Assembly (NCBI RefSeq): GCF_019279795.1
Contig: NC_056750.1
Span: 830,184,217-830,248,216 of the forward strand
Origin: Protopterus annectens
Taxonomy: Eukaryota > Chordata > Ceratodontiformes > Protopteridae
DNA length: 64,000 nt
Reading direction: 5' to 3'
The position numbers and the translations under genes are program-made. Under the pieces are notes generated by a model. The model saw only the letters and a list, made by a program, of their open reading frames with translations, was not told the origin of the DNA and made no database searches. Shown piece by piece: positions 9,762-22,354 of the stretch; the first letter of the stretch is position 1; each line of letters starts with the position of its first letter.

Positions 9762-11109
9762 CCTTGGATGAGATATCCTTACTTGTGAGATGGGCCATGT
9801 AGAAGGCTATCCATACAATGGAAGCAACATGGTGGTCAAAAGTCAGATTGCTATCAACCTGGGTGACAAAATCCCTCATGACTGATTGCATGCTTAGGAC
9901 ATTGTTGTTAATGTGATAATTTGTGGGAACAACACTCTCCCCAAAGGGGATGTTGATGCATTTTTTGGTATTTAGCTTGAGGCCATGTTTCTAGCACCAG
10001 TCAGTTGTCTGAGTGAGACCCTCTTGGAGGATGTCCACATCACTAGGGGAATTCATAACAGCGCCCAGCTTGCAGTCATCTGCAAGTTGGTCAGCCATAG
10101 CCCACTGGTTTTGGCCTGCACCTCAGTAAAGTATATCCCAAATAACAGGGGCCCCAAGACTGAACCCTTGGGTACGCTGCTTGTTACAGGTCTACTGCTT
10201 GAGGTGGCTTCCCCTATTTTGACTACATGGGTTCTATCAGTGAGCCAGTTTGCTACCCATCTGGTAACATATGGATTGATGTCTAGCTGAGAGAGTTTAT
10301 CCATGTTTGAGTGGGGAATAGTGTCAAAGGCTTTGGCCAGGCCAAGGTAGGTGGTGTGCACCATCTTCCCCTCATCTATGGCTTTGCTGACTGTCTCAAA
10401 GAAGTTGACCAAATGTAGCAGACATGACCTCCCCTTGACAGAGTCAAACTATGTGAGATCAAGTGTTTGGAGGTTGCCAATGTCCTTGTTAATGAGGTCC
10501 ATGCTAATCCATTCCATGGCCTTGCAGATCAGGCTAGTTAGGCTGATGGGTCTATAATTTCCTGGATCAGTGGATGCTCCACCTTTCTGTAAAGGGATGA
10601 CAGTGGCTGTCCTCCACTCAGCTGGGATAAAGCCAGTACTCAGGCTTTGGTTGAATAGGGTTCCTAATGGTGCTGCAAGTTCCTGCCTGAGTTCACATAG
10701 GATCCAGCTTGGGATGTTATCGGGTCCCATGGAGGCTGTATTTTTTGCCTTTGAGAGAGCAGTGATGACCTGTTCCCTAGATATAGGGGATGGGGGCAAG
10801 TACTGGGGATGTCCTGATTTACTGATGGGGGGGGGAGTTTTCACTGAATCTGTCAGAGAGCAGGTATGCTAGATCTACAGCATTTGTATATCTTGTGTCC
10901 TGGACCGCCAGTTCTGAACAGATTTGGGTGCTTCCTTTGAGGTTGCAGCCATATGTGAAGGATGCCTTATGATTGTCTCTAGCAGATTTGGCCAATTTGG
11001 ATTCGAAGTTTGCTTTGGAGGATTTCAATAGTTTTCTTATTTGCTTGCTCAGGCTAAGGAGACATTGCGTCCAGTTGGGCATCTGCTCCTTCTTGGTCTT
11101 GGACAACAA
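9762..11109 (-). pseudogene. LINE reverse transcriptase, inactivated and 3'-truncated
   Basis: On minus: pre-RT linker (10,819-11,109), then TASMGPDNIPSWIL, PAEWRTATVIPLQKGG and DPGNYRPISLTSLICKAMEW, then motif A YLGLAKAFDTIPH, then motif B SSVPKGSVLGPLLFGIYF. Lesions: a one-base shift at a nine-G run (10,827-10,835), an in-frame TAG after LDLT (about 10,449), Gly in place of the motif A Asp, and a missing base that turns the FADDCKLGA active-site motif into a shifted frame near 10,080. After it, codons related to KCINIPFGE and on to about 9,762 can be followed before similarity stops. It lacks the last ~170 codons seen in the copy at the right edge. Confidence 0.9.
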
Positions 11110-11404
11110 TTTCTTTACTTTTTTATAGAGTTTATTTATTGCAGATGTCCATCAGACAGGTTTATTCTTCTTTACAGAGGATGATTTAGTCCGGTGGGGT
11201 ATTCCTGATTCCATACATCTATATAAATGCTCATGTAGTGCTTTGATGTAGTTTTGGATATTGGTGCCAGTTGCTATAGAGGGAAAGGGGGCTGTGAAGT
11301 TGTTTATACTATCCCTCAGGTGGCTGTAATCAGCTTTGGAGAAGTTTTTATGTCTGATCCTAGCTAGAGAATATGGGGGAGATGATGACTTTGAAAGTGA
11401 CCGC

Positions 11405-12040
11405 TTTGTGGTCAGCTCTTACCAGAGAGGATGATACAATAGGGATGCTGCAGAGGTTACTCATTTTGGTTAATAGCAAGTCCAAGATATTATCACCTCT
11501 CATGGGGGTATTGACTAGCTATTCCAAGGAATTTGCATTGGCATGAGTAGTTCTTCCAATCTATGTCTGAGAAGTTAAAGTCACCCAGGATCAGGGTGGG
11601 TTGAATCTTACTAGATTCAAACAGGACCAAATAGGCAGATTGGACATCTTGAGTCAGATTTGGGGGCTCTTGGCTAGCTATAATTTGAATAGGGGTCTTG
11701 TCAATGGTTAATTGCACCTGGAGTGTCTCCTGTGCATCATACTGTTTCACCAGCCTGGAGGTATGTATGTCTTTAATATATATTGAAACCCCACCTCGTT
11801 TGGCTTTACTGCCTTCAGTTTGGGGTCTTAATGTATGATAGGATGAGTAACCAGGTAAGGCTGGGGTGATCTCCACAGCTTTGAACCAGGTTTCTGTGAC
11901 TGCACAGATGTCAGCATTTTCCAGGGTTAGGAATGCTTGCAATGAGTGCAGTTTTATGTTTAGACTCCTAGCATTTAACAGCATGACCTTTAATATGTGC
12001 TTTGTTGAAATTATTATATTGGTAGTTTTAACCTCATCAC
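11405..12040 (-). pseudogene. LINE AP-type endonuclease domain, frame-broken
   Basis: On minus the domain reads LKVMLLNARSLNIKLHSLQA (conserved Asn), ADICAVTETWF (catalytic Glu), GGVSIYIK, and TLILGDFNFSDIDW (Asp and Asn of the GDFN motif). These are the landmarks of the endonuclease/exonuclease/phosphatase fold that nicks the target site for LINE reverse transcription. The frame shifts near 11,500; after that GDNILDLLLT and VRADHKAVTF (ADH codons at 11,408-11,416) supply the C-terminal His motif in another frame. The N-terminal ~55 codons of the open frame 11,493-12,194 are an out-of-frame read of the esterase domain and do not belong here. Confidence 0.88.
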
Positions 12041-12059
12041 TTTTCCTAAAAAAGGCACT

Positions 12060-12549
12060 ATAGAGGAGGCAGGAGCCTTTGCCAGAAGCCTGAAGCCCAG
12101 GTGAAACAGATGCAGGCCATCTCTGGCAAAGCATCGTGGTCTGTCGATCATATCTTCCTAGGCTGTCAGGTACTGGATCCACCTGGAATGACACCAGAAA
12201 CTAAGCCAATTGTTAAAGTCAATCACTTTCTGTTTGAATTGAGGTATCATTCTGGGTGATGACAGAATACTGATTAAGGCTAGGGGCATACCTGCCTGGG
12301 ACACATAATCAGCAAGCTCAATCATGTCTCTCTTTCAATAGTCTTCTTATACTCCAAAGAGATATGTCTCAAGTCATTCACGCCAGCATGGACTATGACA
12401 GAGTCATAACAGTATCTATTGTTGAAAGACTTGAGTGCATATGTGATATGGTGGATTCTGGCATCTGACAGGCAACTAACCGTGACATTCTCCTTATCCA
12501 GCCTGGTGAGAGGTATATCTGTATGCCTCACAATGGAGTCTCCTATGAC
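12060..12549 (-). pseudogene. LINE SGNH/GDSL-type esterase domain, frame-broken
   Basis: Read on minus, the domain opens with VIGDSIVRHTDIPL; the GDS triplet (12,535-12,543) matches block I of SGNH hydrolases with its nucleophile Ser. About 45 codons later comes VIVHAGVNDLRH, matching the G-x-N-D block III. The end of the domain lies in a different frame as RDGLHLFHLGFRLLAKAP (about 12,060-12,120), matching the Asp-x-x-His block V. The span of about 145 codons between GDS and DGLH suits the family. Esterase-like domains occur in CR1-type ORF1 proteins. A TAA stop lies directly before the VIGDS segment and at least one frameshift falls inside, so it is not functional. Confidence 0.75.
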
Positions 12550-12789
12550 TTATATGTTGGGTTTAAGGTAAAGCCTTAGTGGCTGTGAGACACAGGTGTG
12601 TGGACTATACATGGTATGTGGTGTGGTGGGCTGTGGCGATCGTGTGCATTTTTGCCTAGGAGATCTCCTTTGTTTGGGTATGTTTATGTGGAGGACCTCT
12701 GCATATGTAAGTGTGTGTTGCGTAGGTGTGGTTGGTGTTTGAGGTGTAGTGATTGTGTTGACAACCTTTTCATTGCTGGATATACTGAC

Positions 12790-12950
12790 TTAAGGGTGAG
12801 AGAGCTTGGACTCTGGGTTCCTAATGTAATTGCATCTCTCACAAATTTTGTTCCAAGGTGGTAGTAATAGATGGTTGTCTGTGTACATAAGGCAGTGTCT
12901 ACACTGTCTCAGGATGCCTATATCAATCAGACTGGCGGGAGAAATTGCAG
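12790..12950 (-). pseudogene. LINE ORF1 relic: CX2CX16CX2C finger
   Basis: Read on minus, a frame of about 54 codons contains QCRHCLMYTDNH, then PPWNKICERCNYIRNPES, ending at a stop (12,790-12,792). The four cysteines fit CX2C-X16-CX2C, a zinc-binding pattern. Cys-rich fingers occur in the first ORF of CR1-type LINEs, where they are thought to bind nucleic acid. A stop lies just upstream of the segment, and another separates it from the esterase domain. The assignment rests on the cysteine pattern and the position upstream of the SGNH and endonuclease domains, not on a family match. Confidence 0.55.
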
Positions 12951-12960
12951 GAAATTATCC

Positions 12961-13256
12961 ATCCATATTTGTCAGAATCTGAGGGAGAAAGGCCAGGGAG
13001 AGCTAAGGAGTAGGCCTAAAGGCCAAGTTCTGAAAACAAAACTAAGAGCTTAGAATAATACTTAAAAATAACACTAAACAATTTAAACAGGCTATAAACA
13101 AGTAGTAATAAATGCAACAGAAAATATGTAGTTTAACTCTTTAGAGAACAGGCAGCAAGTAGCAGTAAAAGCAAAGCAAGATGAAGTAACAGAGTGATAG
13201 GAAGAAACACAAATTAGAAAAATATAAGCAGCTGAATAAAGTCTGTCTTTTTTTTG
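12961..13256. other. A/T-rich spacer between LINE 5' end and the array
   Basis: No gene. It may be LINE 5' untranslated sequence or host DNA. It ends in a T-rich word (TCTGTCTTTTTTTT, plus) directly abutting the first array monomer at 13,257. Confidence 0.5.
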
Positions 13257-13689
13257 CCCATGTTAACTGTTCATTATCTGTCGTGAATACTGCCCATGTT
13301 AACTGCTCGTTTTCTGTCGTGAATGCTGAACATGTTAACTGTTCATTATCTGTAGTGAATGCTGATCATGTTAACTGCTTATTATCTGTGGTGAATACTG
13401 ACCATGTTAACTGTTCATTATCAGTAGTGAATACTGCCCATATTAACAGCACATTATCTGTGGTGAATACTAACTATGTTAACTGCTCATGATCTGTGAT
13501 GAATACAGATCATGTTACCTCTTCATTATCTGTGATGAATACTGACCATGTTAACTGCTCATTATCTGTGGTGAATAATGACCATGTTAACTACACATTA
13601 TCTGTGGTGAATACTGACCATGTTAACTGCTCATTATCTGTGGTGAATACTGAACATGTTAACTGCTAATTATTTGTGGTGAATATTGC

Positions 13690-16600
13690 CCACATTAACT
13701 GCTCATTATCTGTGGTGAATACTGACCATGTTAACTGTTCATTACCTGTAGTGAATACTGAACATGTTAACTGTTCATTGTCTGTGGTGAATACTGCCCA
13801 TCTTAACTGCACATTATCTGTGGTGAATACTGAACATGTTAACTACTCATTATCTGTGGTGAATACTGGCCATGTTAACTGCTTGTTATCTGTGGTGAAA
13901 ACTGACCTTGTTAACTGCTCATGATCTATGATGAATACAGACCATGTTACCTCTTCATTATCTGTGGTGAATAGTGACCATGATAACTGCACATTATCTG
14001 TGGTGAATACTGACCATGTTAAATGCTCATTATCTGTGGTGAATACTGACCAAGTTAACTGTTCCTTATCTGTGGTGAATACTGACCGTGTTAACTGCTC
14101 ATTATCTGTGGTGAATACTGACCATGTTAACTGCTCATTATCTGTGGTGAATATTGCCCACATTAACTCCTCATTATCTGTGGTGAATACTGACCATGTT
14201 AACTGCTCATTATCTGTGGTGAAAACTGACCATGTTAACTGCTCATTATCTGTGATGAATGCTGACCATGTTAACTTCTCATTATCTGTGGTGAATACTG
14301 ACCATGTTAACTGTTCATTATCTGTGGGGAATACTGACAATTTTAACTGCCATTATCTGTGGTAAATACTGCCCACATTAACTGTTCATTATCTGTGGTG
14401 AATACTGCCCACATTAACTGTTCATTATCTGTGGTGAATACTGCCCACGTTAACTGCTCATTATACGAGGTGAATAATGACCATGTTAATATCTCATTAT
14501 CTGTGGTGAATACTGCCCACATTAACTGCTCATTATACGTGGTGAATACTGACCATGTTAACTGCTTATTATCTGCAGTGAATACTGACCATGTTAACTG
14601 TTCATTATCTGTAGTGAATACTGACCATGTTAACTGTTCATTATCTGTGGTGAATACTGAACATGTTAACTGCTCATTATCTGTGGTGAATACTGGCCAT
14701 GTTAACTGCTTGTTATCTGTGGTGAATACTGAACATGTTAACTGCTCATGATCTGTGATGAATACAGACCATGGTGAATACTGACCATGTGAACTGCACA
14801 CTATCTGTGGTGAATACTGACCATGTTAACTTCTCATTATCTGTGATGAATACTGACCATGTTAACTGCTCATTATCTGTGGTGAATACTGATCGTGTTA
14901 ACTGCTCATTATCTGTGGTAAATACTGACCATATTAACTTCTCATTATCTGTGATGAATACTGACCATATAAACTGCTCATTATCTGTGGTGAATACTGA
15001 CCATGGTAACTGCTCATTATATGTGGTGAATACTGACCATGTTAACTGTTCATTATCTGTGGTGAATACTGACCATGTAAACTGCTCATTATCTGTGGTG
15101 AATACTGACCATGTTAACTGCTCATTATCTGTGGTGAATATTGCTCACATTAACTGCTCATTATCTGTGGTGAATACTGACCATGTTAACTGCTCATTAT
15201 CTGTGGTGAATATTGCTCACATTAACTGCTCATTATCTGTGGTGAATACTGACCATGTTAACTGCTCATTATCTGTAGTGAAAACTGACCATGTTAACTG
15301 TTCATTATCTCTGGTGAATACTTTCCGTGTTAACTGCTCATGATCTGTGGTGAATACTGACCATGTTAACTGCTCATTATCTGTGGTGAATACTGACAGT
15401 GTTAACTGCTCATTATCTGTGGTGAATACTGACCGTGTTAACTGCTCATTATCTGTGGTGAATACTGACCATGTTAACTGCTCATTATCTGAGGTGAATA
15501 CCGACCATGTGAACTGCTCATTATCTGTGGGGAATACTGACAATTTTAACTGCCATTATCTGTGGTGAATACTGCCCACATTAACTGTTCATTATCTGTG
15601 GTGAATACTGGCCACGTTAACTGCTTATTATCTGCGGTGAATACTGACCATGTTAACTGCTCATGATCTGTGATGAATACAGACCATGTTACCTCTTCCT
15701 TATCTGTGGTGAATACTGACCATGTGAACTGCACTTTATCTATGGTGAATACTGACCATGTGAACTTCTCATTATCTGTGATGAATACTGACCATGTTAA
15801 CTGCTCATTATATGTGGTGAATACTGACCATGTTAACTGCTCATTATCTGTGATGAATACTGATCATGTTAACTGTTCATTATCTGTGGTGAATACTGAC
15901 CGTGTTAACTGCTCATTATCTGTGGTGAATACTGACCATGTTAACTGCTCATTATCTGTCGTGAATACTGACCATGATAACTGCCCATTATCTGTGGTGA
16001 ATATTGTCCACATTAACTGCTCATTATCTGTGGCGAATACTGACTTAGATTATAGATTGACATGTTAACTGTTCATTATCTGTGGTGAAAACTGACCATG
16101 TTAACTGCTCATTTTCTGTGATGCATACTGACCATGTTAACTTCTCATTACCTGTGGTGAAACTGACCATGTTAACTGTTCATTATCTGTGGTGAATACT
16201 GACCGTGTTAATTTCTCATGATCTGTGATGAATACAGACCATGTTACCTCTTCATTATATGTGATGAATACTGACCATGTTAACTGCACATTATCTGTGG
16301 TGAATACTGACCATGTTAACTTCTCATTATCTGTGATGAATACTGACCATGTTAACTGCTGATTATCTGTGATGAATACTGATCATGTTAACTGCTCATT
16401 ATCTGTGGTGAATACTGCCCATGTTAACTGTTCATTATCTGTGGTGAATACTGCCCATGTTAACTGCTCATTATACGTGGTGAATACTGACCATGTTAAC
16501 TGCTCATTATCTGTGGTGAATATTGCCCACATTAACTCCTCATTATCTGTGGTGAATACTGACCATGTTAACTGCTCATTATCTGTGGTGAAAACTGACC

Positions 16601-19140
16601 ATGTTAACTGCTCATTATCTGTGATGAATACTGACCATGTTAACTGCTCATTATATGTGGTGAATACTGACCATGTTAACTGCTTATTATCTGTGGTGAA
16701 TATTGCCCACATTAACTCCTCATTATCTGTGGTGAATACTGACCATGTTAACTGCTCATTATCTGTGGTGAAAACTGACCATGTTAACTTCTCATTACCT
16801 GTGGTGAATACTGACCATGTTAACTTTTCATTACCTGTGGTGAATACTGACCATGTTAACTGCTCATTATCTGTGGGGAATACTGACAATTTTAACTGCC
16901 ATTATCTGTGGTAAATACTGCCCACATTAACTGTTCATTATCTGTGGTGAATACTGCCCACATTAACTGTTCATTATCTGTGGTGAATACTGCCCACGTT
17001 AACTGCTTATTATACTTGGTGAATAATGACCATGTTAATATCGCATTATCTGTGGTGAATACTGCCCACGTTAACTGCTCATTATACGTGGTGAATACTG
17101 ACCATGTTAACTGCTTATTATCTGCGGTGAATACTGACCATGTTAACTGTTCATTATCTGTAGTGAATACTGAACATGATAACTGTTCATTGTCTGTGTT
17201 GAATACCGCCCATCTTAACTGCACATTATCTGTGGTGAATACTGAACATGTTAACTGCTCATTATCTGTGGTGAATACTGGCCATGTTAACTGCTTGTTA
17301 TCTGTGGTGAATACTGAAAATGTTAACTGCTCATGATCTGTGATGAATACAGACCATGGTGAATACTGACCATGTGAACTGCACATTATCTGTGGTGAAT
17401 ACTGACCATGTTAACTGCTCATTATCTGTGATGAATACTGATCGTGTTAACTACTCATTATCTGTGGTAAATACTGACCATGTTAAATGTTCATTATCTG
17501 TGGTGAATACTGACCGTGTAAACTGCTCATTATCTGTGGTGAATACTGACCATGTTAACTGCTCATTATCTGTGGTGAATATTGCTCACATTAACTGCTC
17601 ATTATCTGTGGTGAATACTGACCATGTTAACTGCTCATTATCTGTAGTGAAAACTGACCATGTTAACTGTTCATTATCTGTGGTGAATACTTTCCGTGTT
17701 AACTGCTCATGATCTGTGGTGAATACTGACCATGTTAACTGCTCATTATCTGTGGTGAATACTGACAGTGTTAACTGCTCATTATCTGTGGGGAATACTG
17801 ACAATTTTAACTGCCATTATCTGTGGTGAATCCTGCCCACATTAACTGTTCATTATCTGTGGTGAATACTGACCATGTTAACTGCTTATTATCTGCGGTG
17901 AATACTGACCATGTTAACTGTTCATTATCTGTAGTGAATACTGAACATGACAACTCTTCGTTATCTGTTTTGAATACTGGCCACGTTAACTGCTTGTTAT
18001 CTGTGGTGAATACTGACCATGTTAACTGCACATGATCTGTGATGAATACAGACCATGTTACCTCTTCATTATCTGTGGTGAATACTGACCATGTAAACTG
18101 CACTTTATCTATGGTGAATACTGACCATGTGAACTTCTCATTATCTGTGATGAATACTGATCATGTAAACTGCACTTTATCTATGGTGAATACTGCCCAT
18201 GCTAACTGCTCATTATATGTGATGAATACTGACCATGTTAACTGTTCATTATCTGTGGTGAATACTGACCGTGTTAACTGCTCATTATCTGTGGTGAATA
18301 CTGACCATGTTAACTGCTCATTATCTGTCATGAATACTGACCATGTTAACTGCCCATTATCTGTGGTGAATATTGTCCACATTAACTGCTCATTATCTGT
18401 GGCGAATACTGACTTAGATTATAGATTATAGATTGACATGTTAACTGTTCATTATCTGTGGTGAAAACTGACCATGTTAACTGCTCATTTTCTGTGATGC
18501 ATACTGACCATGTTAACTTCTCATTACCTGTGGTGAAATTGACCATGGTAACTGTTCATTATCTGTGGTGAATACTGACCGTGTTAACTGCTCATTATCT
18601 GTGGTGCATACTGACCATGTTAATTGCTCATTATCAGAGGTTAATACTGACCATGTTAACTGCTCATTATCTGTGGTGAATACTGACAGTTTTAACTGCC
18701 ATTATCTGTGGTGAATACTGCCCACATTAACTGTTCATTATCTATGGTGAATACTGCCCATGTTAACTGCTCATTATCTGTGGTGAATACTGGCCATGTT
18801 AACTGCTCATGATCTGTGATGAATACAGACCATGTTACCTCTTCATTATCTGTGGTAAATACTAACCATGTTAACTGCACATTATCTGTAGTAAATACTA
18901 ACCATGTGAACTTCTCATTATCTGTGATGAATACTGACCATCTTAACTGCTCATTATCTGTGGTGAATACTGACCATGTTAACTGCTCATTATCTGAGGT
19001 GAATACTGACCATGTTAACTTCTCATTATCTGTGGTGAATACTGACCATGTTAACTGCTCATTATCTGTGGTGAATACTGACCATGTTAACTGCTCATTA
19101 TCTGTGGTGAATACTGACCATGTTAACTGCTCATTATCTG
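13690..19140 (+). repeat. Array segment A, copy 1 of a ~5.4-kb duplication
   Basis: The ordered series of variant monomers in this segment recurs at 22,355-27,600. Landmark pairs are 13,741/22,406, 13,928/22,593, 14,771/23,400, 15,670/23,832, 17,356/25,485, 18,039/26,312 and 18,816/27,305. The offset drifts between about 8,129 and 8,737, and many of the steps are multiples of 36, so the copies differ mainly by gain or loss of whole monomers. Confidence 0.85.
16042..16063 (+). repeat. Aberrant monomer with TTAGATTATAGATTGA insert (first of four)
   Basis: Here a monomer is interrupted by TTAGATTATAGATTGACATG. The same break occurs at about 18,411, 24,168 and 26,648, where GATTATA is reiterated once more. 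The four sites pair up within the two copies of segment A and mark shared descent. Confidence 0.85.
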
Positions 19141-19714
19141 TGGTGAATACAGATCATGTGAACTGCTCATTATCTGCGGTGAATACTGACCATGTTAACT
19201 GTTCATTATCTGTAGTGAATACTGAACATGACAACTGTTCATTATCTGTGGTGAATACTGGCCACGTTAACTGCTTGTTATCTGTGGTGAATACTGACTA
19301 TGTTAACTTCTCATGATCTGTGATGAATACAGACCATGTTACCTCTTCATTATCTGTGGTGAATACTGACCATGTGAACTGCACATTATCTATGGTTAAT
19401 ACTGACCATGTGAACTTCTCATTATCTGTGATGAATACTGACCATGTTAACTGCTCATTATATGTGGTGAATACTGACTATGTTAACTGCTCATTATCTG
19501 TGATGAATACTGATCGTGTTAACTGCTCATTATCTGTGGTGAATACTGACCATGTTAACTGTTCATTATCTGTGGTGAATACTGACCGTGTTAACTTCTC
19601 ATTATCTGTGTTGAATACTGACCATGTTAACTGCTCATTATCTGTAGTGAATACTGACCATGTTAACTGCTCATTATCTGTGGGGAATACTGACAATTTT
19701 AACTGCCATTATCT

Positions 19715-20790
19715 GTGGTGAATAATGACCATGTTAATATCTCATTATCTGTGGTGAATACTGCCCACGTTAACTGCTCATTATACGTGGTGAATACTGA
19801 CCATGTTAACTGCTTATTATCTGCGGTGAATACTGACCATGCTAACTGTTCATTATCTGTAGTGAATACTGAACATGATAACTGTTCATTGTCTGTGGTG
19901 AATACCGCCCATCTTAACTGCACATTATTTGTGGTGAATACTGAACATGTTAACTGCTCATGATCTGTGATGAATATAGACCATGTTAACTGCTCATTAT
20001 CTGTGGTGAATAATGACCATGTTAACTGCTCATTATCTGTGATGAATACTGACCGTGTTAACTGCTCATTATATGTGGTGAATACTGACCATGTTAACTA
20101 CTCATTATCTGTGGTGAATACTGACCATGTTAACTGCTCATTATCTGTGGGGAATACTGACAATTTTAACTGCCATTATCTGTGGTGAATACTGCCCACA
20201 TTAACTGTTCATTATCTGTGGTGAATACTGCCCACGTTAACTGCTCATTATACGTGGTGAATAATGACCATGTTAATATCTCATTATCTGCAGTGAATAC
20301 TGCCCACGTTAACTGCTCATTATACGTGGTGAATACTGACCATGTTAACTGCTTATTATATGCGGTGAATACTGACCATGTTAACTGTTCATTATCTGTA
20401 GTGAATACTGAACATGATAACTGTTCATTGTCTGTGATGAATACCGCCCATCTTAACTGCACATTATCTGTGGTGAATACTGAACATGTTAACTGCTCAT
20501 GATCTGTGGTGAATACAGACCATGTTAACTGCTCATTATCTGTGGTGAATACTGACCATGTTAACTGCTCATTATCTGTGATGAATACTGACCGTGTTAA
20601 CTGCTCATTATATGTGGTGAATACTGACCATGTTAAATGCTCATTATCTGTGGTGAATATTGCCCACATTAACTGCTCATTATCTGTGGTGAATACTGAC
20701 CATGTTAACTGCTCATTATCTGTAGTGAAAACTGACCATGTTAACTATTCATTATCTGTGGTGAATACTTTCCGTGTTAACTGCTCATGA
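19715..20790 (+). repeat. 539-bp local tandem duplication in the array
   Basis: Landmarks at 19,715 and 19,967 recur at 20,254 and 20,506, offset 539 bp (15 monomers minus one base). Both copies contain the ordered variants NNDHVNIS, TAHVN, TEHDN, TAHLN, TEHVN and a terminal stop. Confidence 0.8.
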
Positions 20791-21263
20791 TCTGTGGTGA
20801 ATACTGACCATGTTAACTGCTCATTATCTGTTGTGAATACTGACAGTGTTAACTGCTCGTTATCTGTGGTGAATATTGCCCACATTAACTGCTCATTATC
20901 TGTGGTGAACACTGACCATGTTAACTGCTCATTATCTGTGGTGAATACTGACCATGTTAACTGCTCATTATCTGTGGTGAATACTGATCATGTTAACTGC
21001 TCATTATCTGAGATGAATACCGACCATGTGAACTGCTCATTATCATTGGGGAATACTGACAATTTTAACTGCCATTATCTGTGGTGAATACTGCCCACAT
21101 TAACTGTTTATTATCTGTGGTGAATACTGACCATGTTAACTGTTCATTATCTGTAGTGAATATTGAACATGACAACTGTTCATTATCTGTGGTGAATACT
21201 GGCCACGTTAACTGCTTGTTATCTGTGGTGAATACTGACCATGTTAACTGCTTATGATCTGTG

Positions 21264-22199
21264 ATGAATACAGACCATGTTACCTCTTCATTATCTGTGG
21301 TGAATACTGCCCATGTGAACTGCACATTATCTATGGTGAATACTGACCATGTGAACTTCTCATTATCTGTGATGAATACTGACCATGTTAACTGCTCATT
21401 ATATGTGGTGAATACTGACCATGTTAACTGCTCATTATCTGTGATGAATACTGATCATGTTAACTGCTCATTATCTTTGATGAATACTGACCATGTTAAC
21501 TGTTCATTATCTGTGGTGAATACTGACCATGTTAACTGCTCATTATCTGTGATGAATACTGACCGTGTTAACTGCTCATTATATGTGGTGAATACTGACC
21601 ATGTTAACTGCTCATTATCTGTGGTGAATATTGCCCACATTAACTGCTCATTATCTGTGGTGAATACTGACCATGTTAACTGTTCATTATCTGTAGTGAA
21701 AACTGACCATGTTAACTGCTCATGATCTGTGATGAATACAGACCATGTTACCTCTTCATTATCTGTGGTGAATACTGCCCATGTGAACTGCACATTATCT
21801 ATGGTGAATACTGACCATGTGAACTTCTCATTATCTGTGATGAATACTGACCATGTTAACTGCTCATTATATGTGGTGAATACTGACCATGTTAACTGCT
21901 CATTATCTGTGATGAATACTGATCATGTTAACTGCTCATTATCTTTGATGAATACTGACCATGTTAACTGTTCATTATCTGTGGTGAATACTGACCGTGT
22001 TAACTGCTCATTATCTGTGATGAATACTGACCGTGTTAACTGCTCATTATATGTGGTGAATACTGACCATGTTAACTGCTCATTATCTGTGGTGAATATT
22101 GCCCACATTAACTGCTCATTATCTGTGGTGAATACTGACCGTGTTAACTGTTCATTATCTGTAGTGAAAACTGACCATGTTAACTGTTCATTATCTGTG
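21264..22199 (+). repeat. 468-bp tandem duplication in the array (13 monomers)
   Basis: The block starting at the stop-bearing variant (ATGAATACAGACCATG at 21,264) is repeated from 21,732, offset exactly 468 = 13 x 36. The two copies differ at only a handful of bases, such as DHV/DRV, so this is a recent event. Confidence 0.9.
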
Positions 22200-22354
22200 G
22201 TGAATACTTTCCGTGTTAACTGCTCATGATCTGTGGTGAATACTGACCATGTTAACTGCTCATTATCTGTTGTGAATACTGACAGTGTTAACTGCTCGTT
22301 ATCTGTGGTGAATATTGCCCACATTAACTGCTCATTATCTGTGGTGAACACTGA

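Larger units (their letters stand above)
9762..12960 (-). mobile_element. Decayed CR1-like LINE, near full-length at 5', 3'-truncated
   Basis: On minus the domains run in order: Cys-rich finger (12,790-12,950), SGNH/GDSL-type esterase domain (12,060-12,549), APE-like endonuclease (about 11,405-12,040), linker, then reverse transcriptase (9,762-11,109). This set is characteristic of CR1-like elements of the Jockey superfamily, whose first ORF often carries a zinc finger and an esterase domain. The frames are broken by several stops and frameshifts, so the copy is dead. Similarity to the LINE at 62,742-64,000 stops near 9,762, so about 170 C-terminal codons and the 3' UTR are missing. The 5' limit is uncertain and may extend towards the array at 13,257. 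Confidence 0.9.

Noticed and set aside
9985-10872. Plus-strand frames of about 100 codons
   Set aside because: They are antisense shadows of the minus-strand LINE reverse transcriptase.
12598-12864. 88-codon plus frame with many Cys and Trp
   Set aside because: It lies antisense to the LINE ORF1 region, between the finger and esterase domains, and has no known motif.
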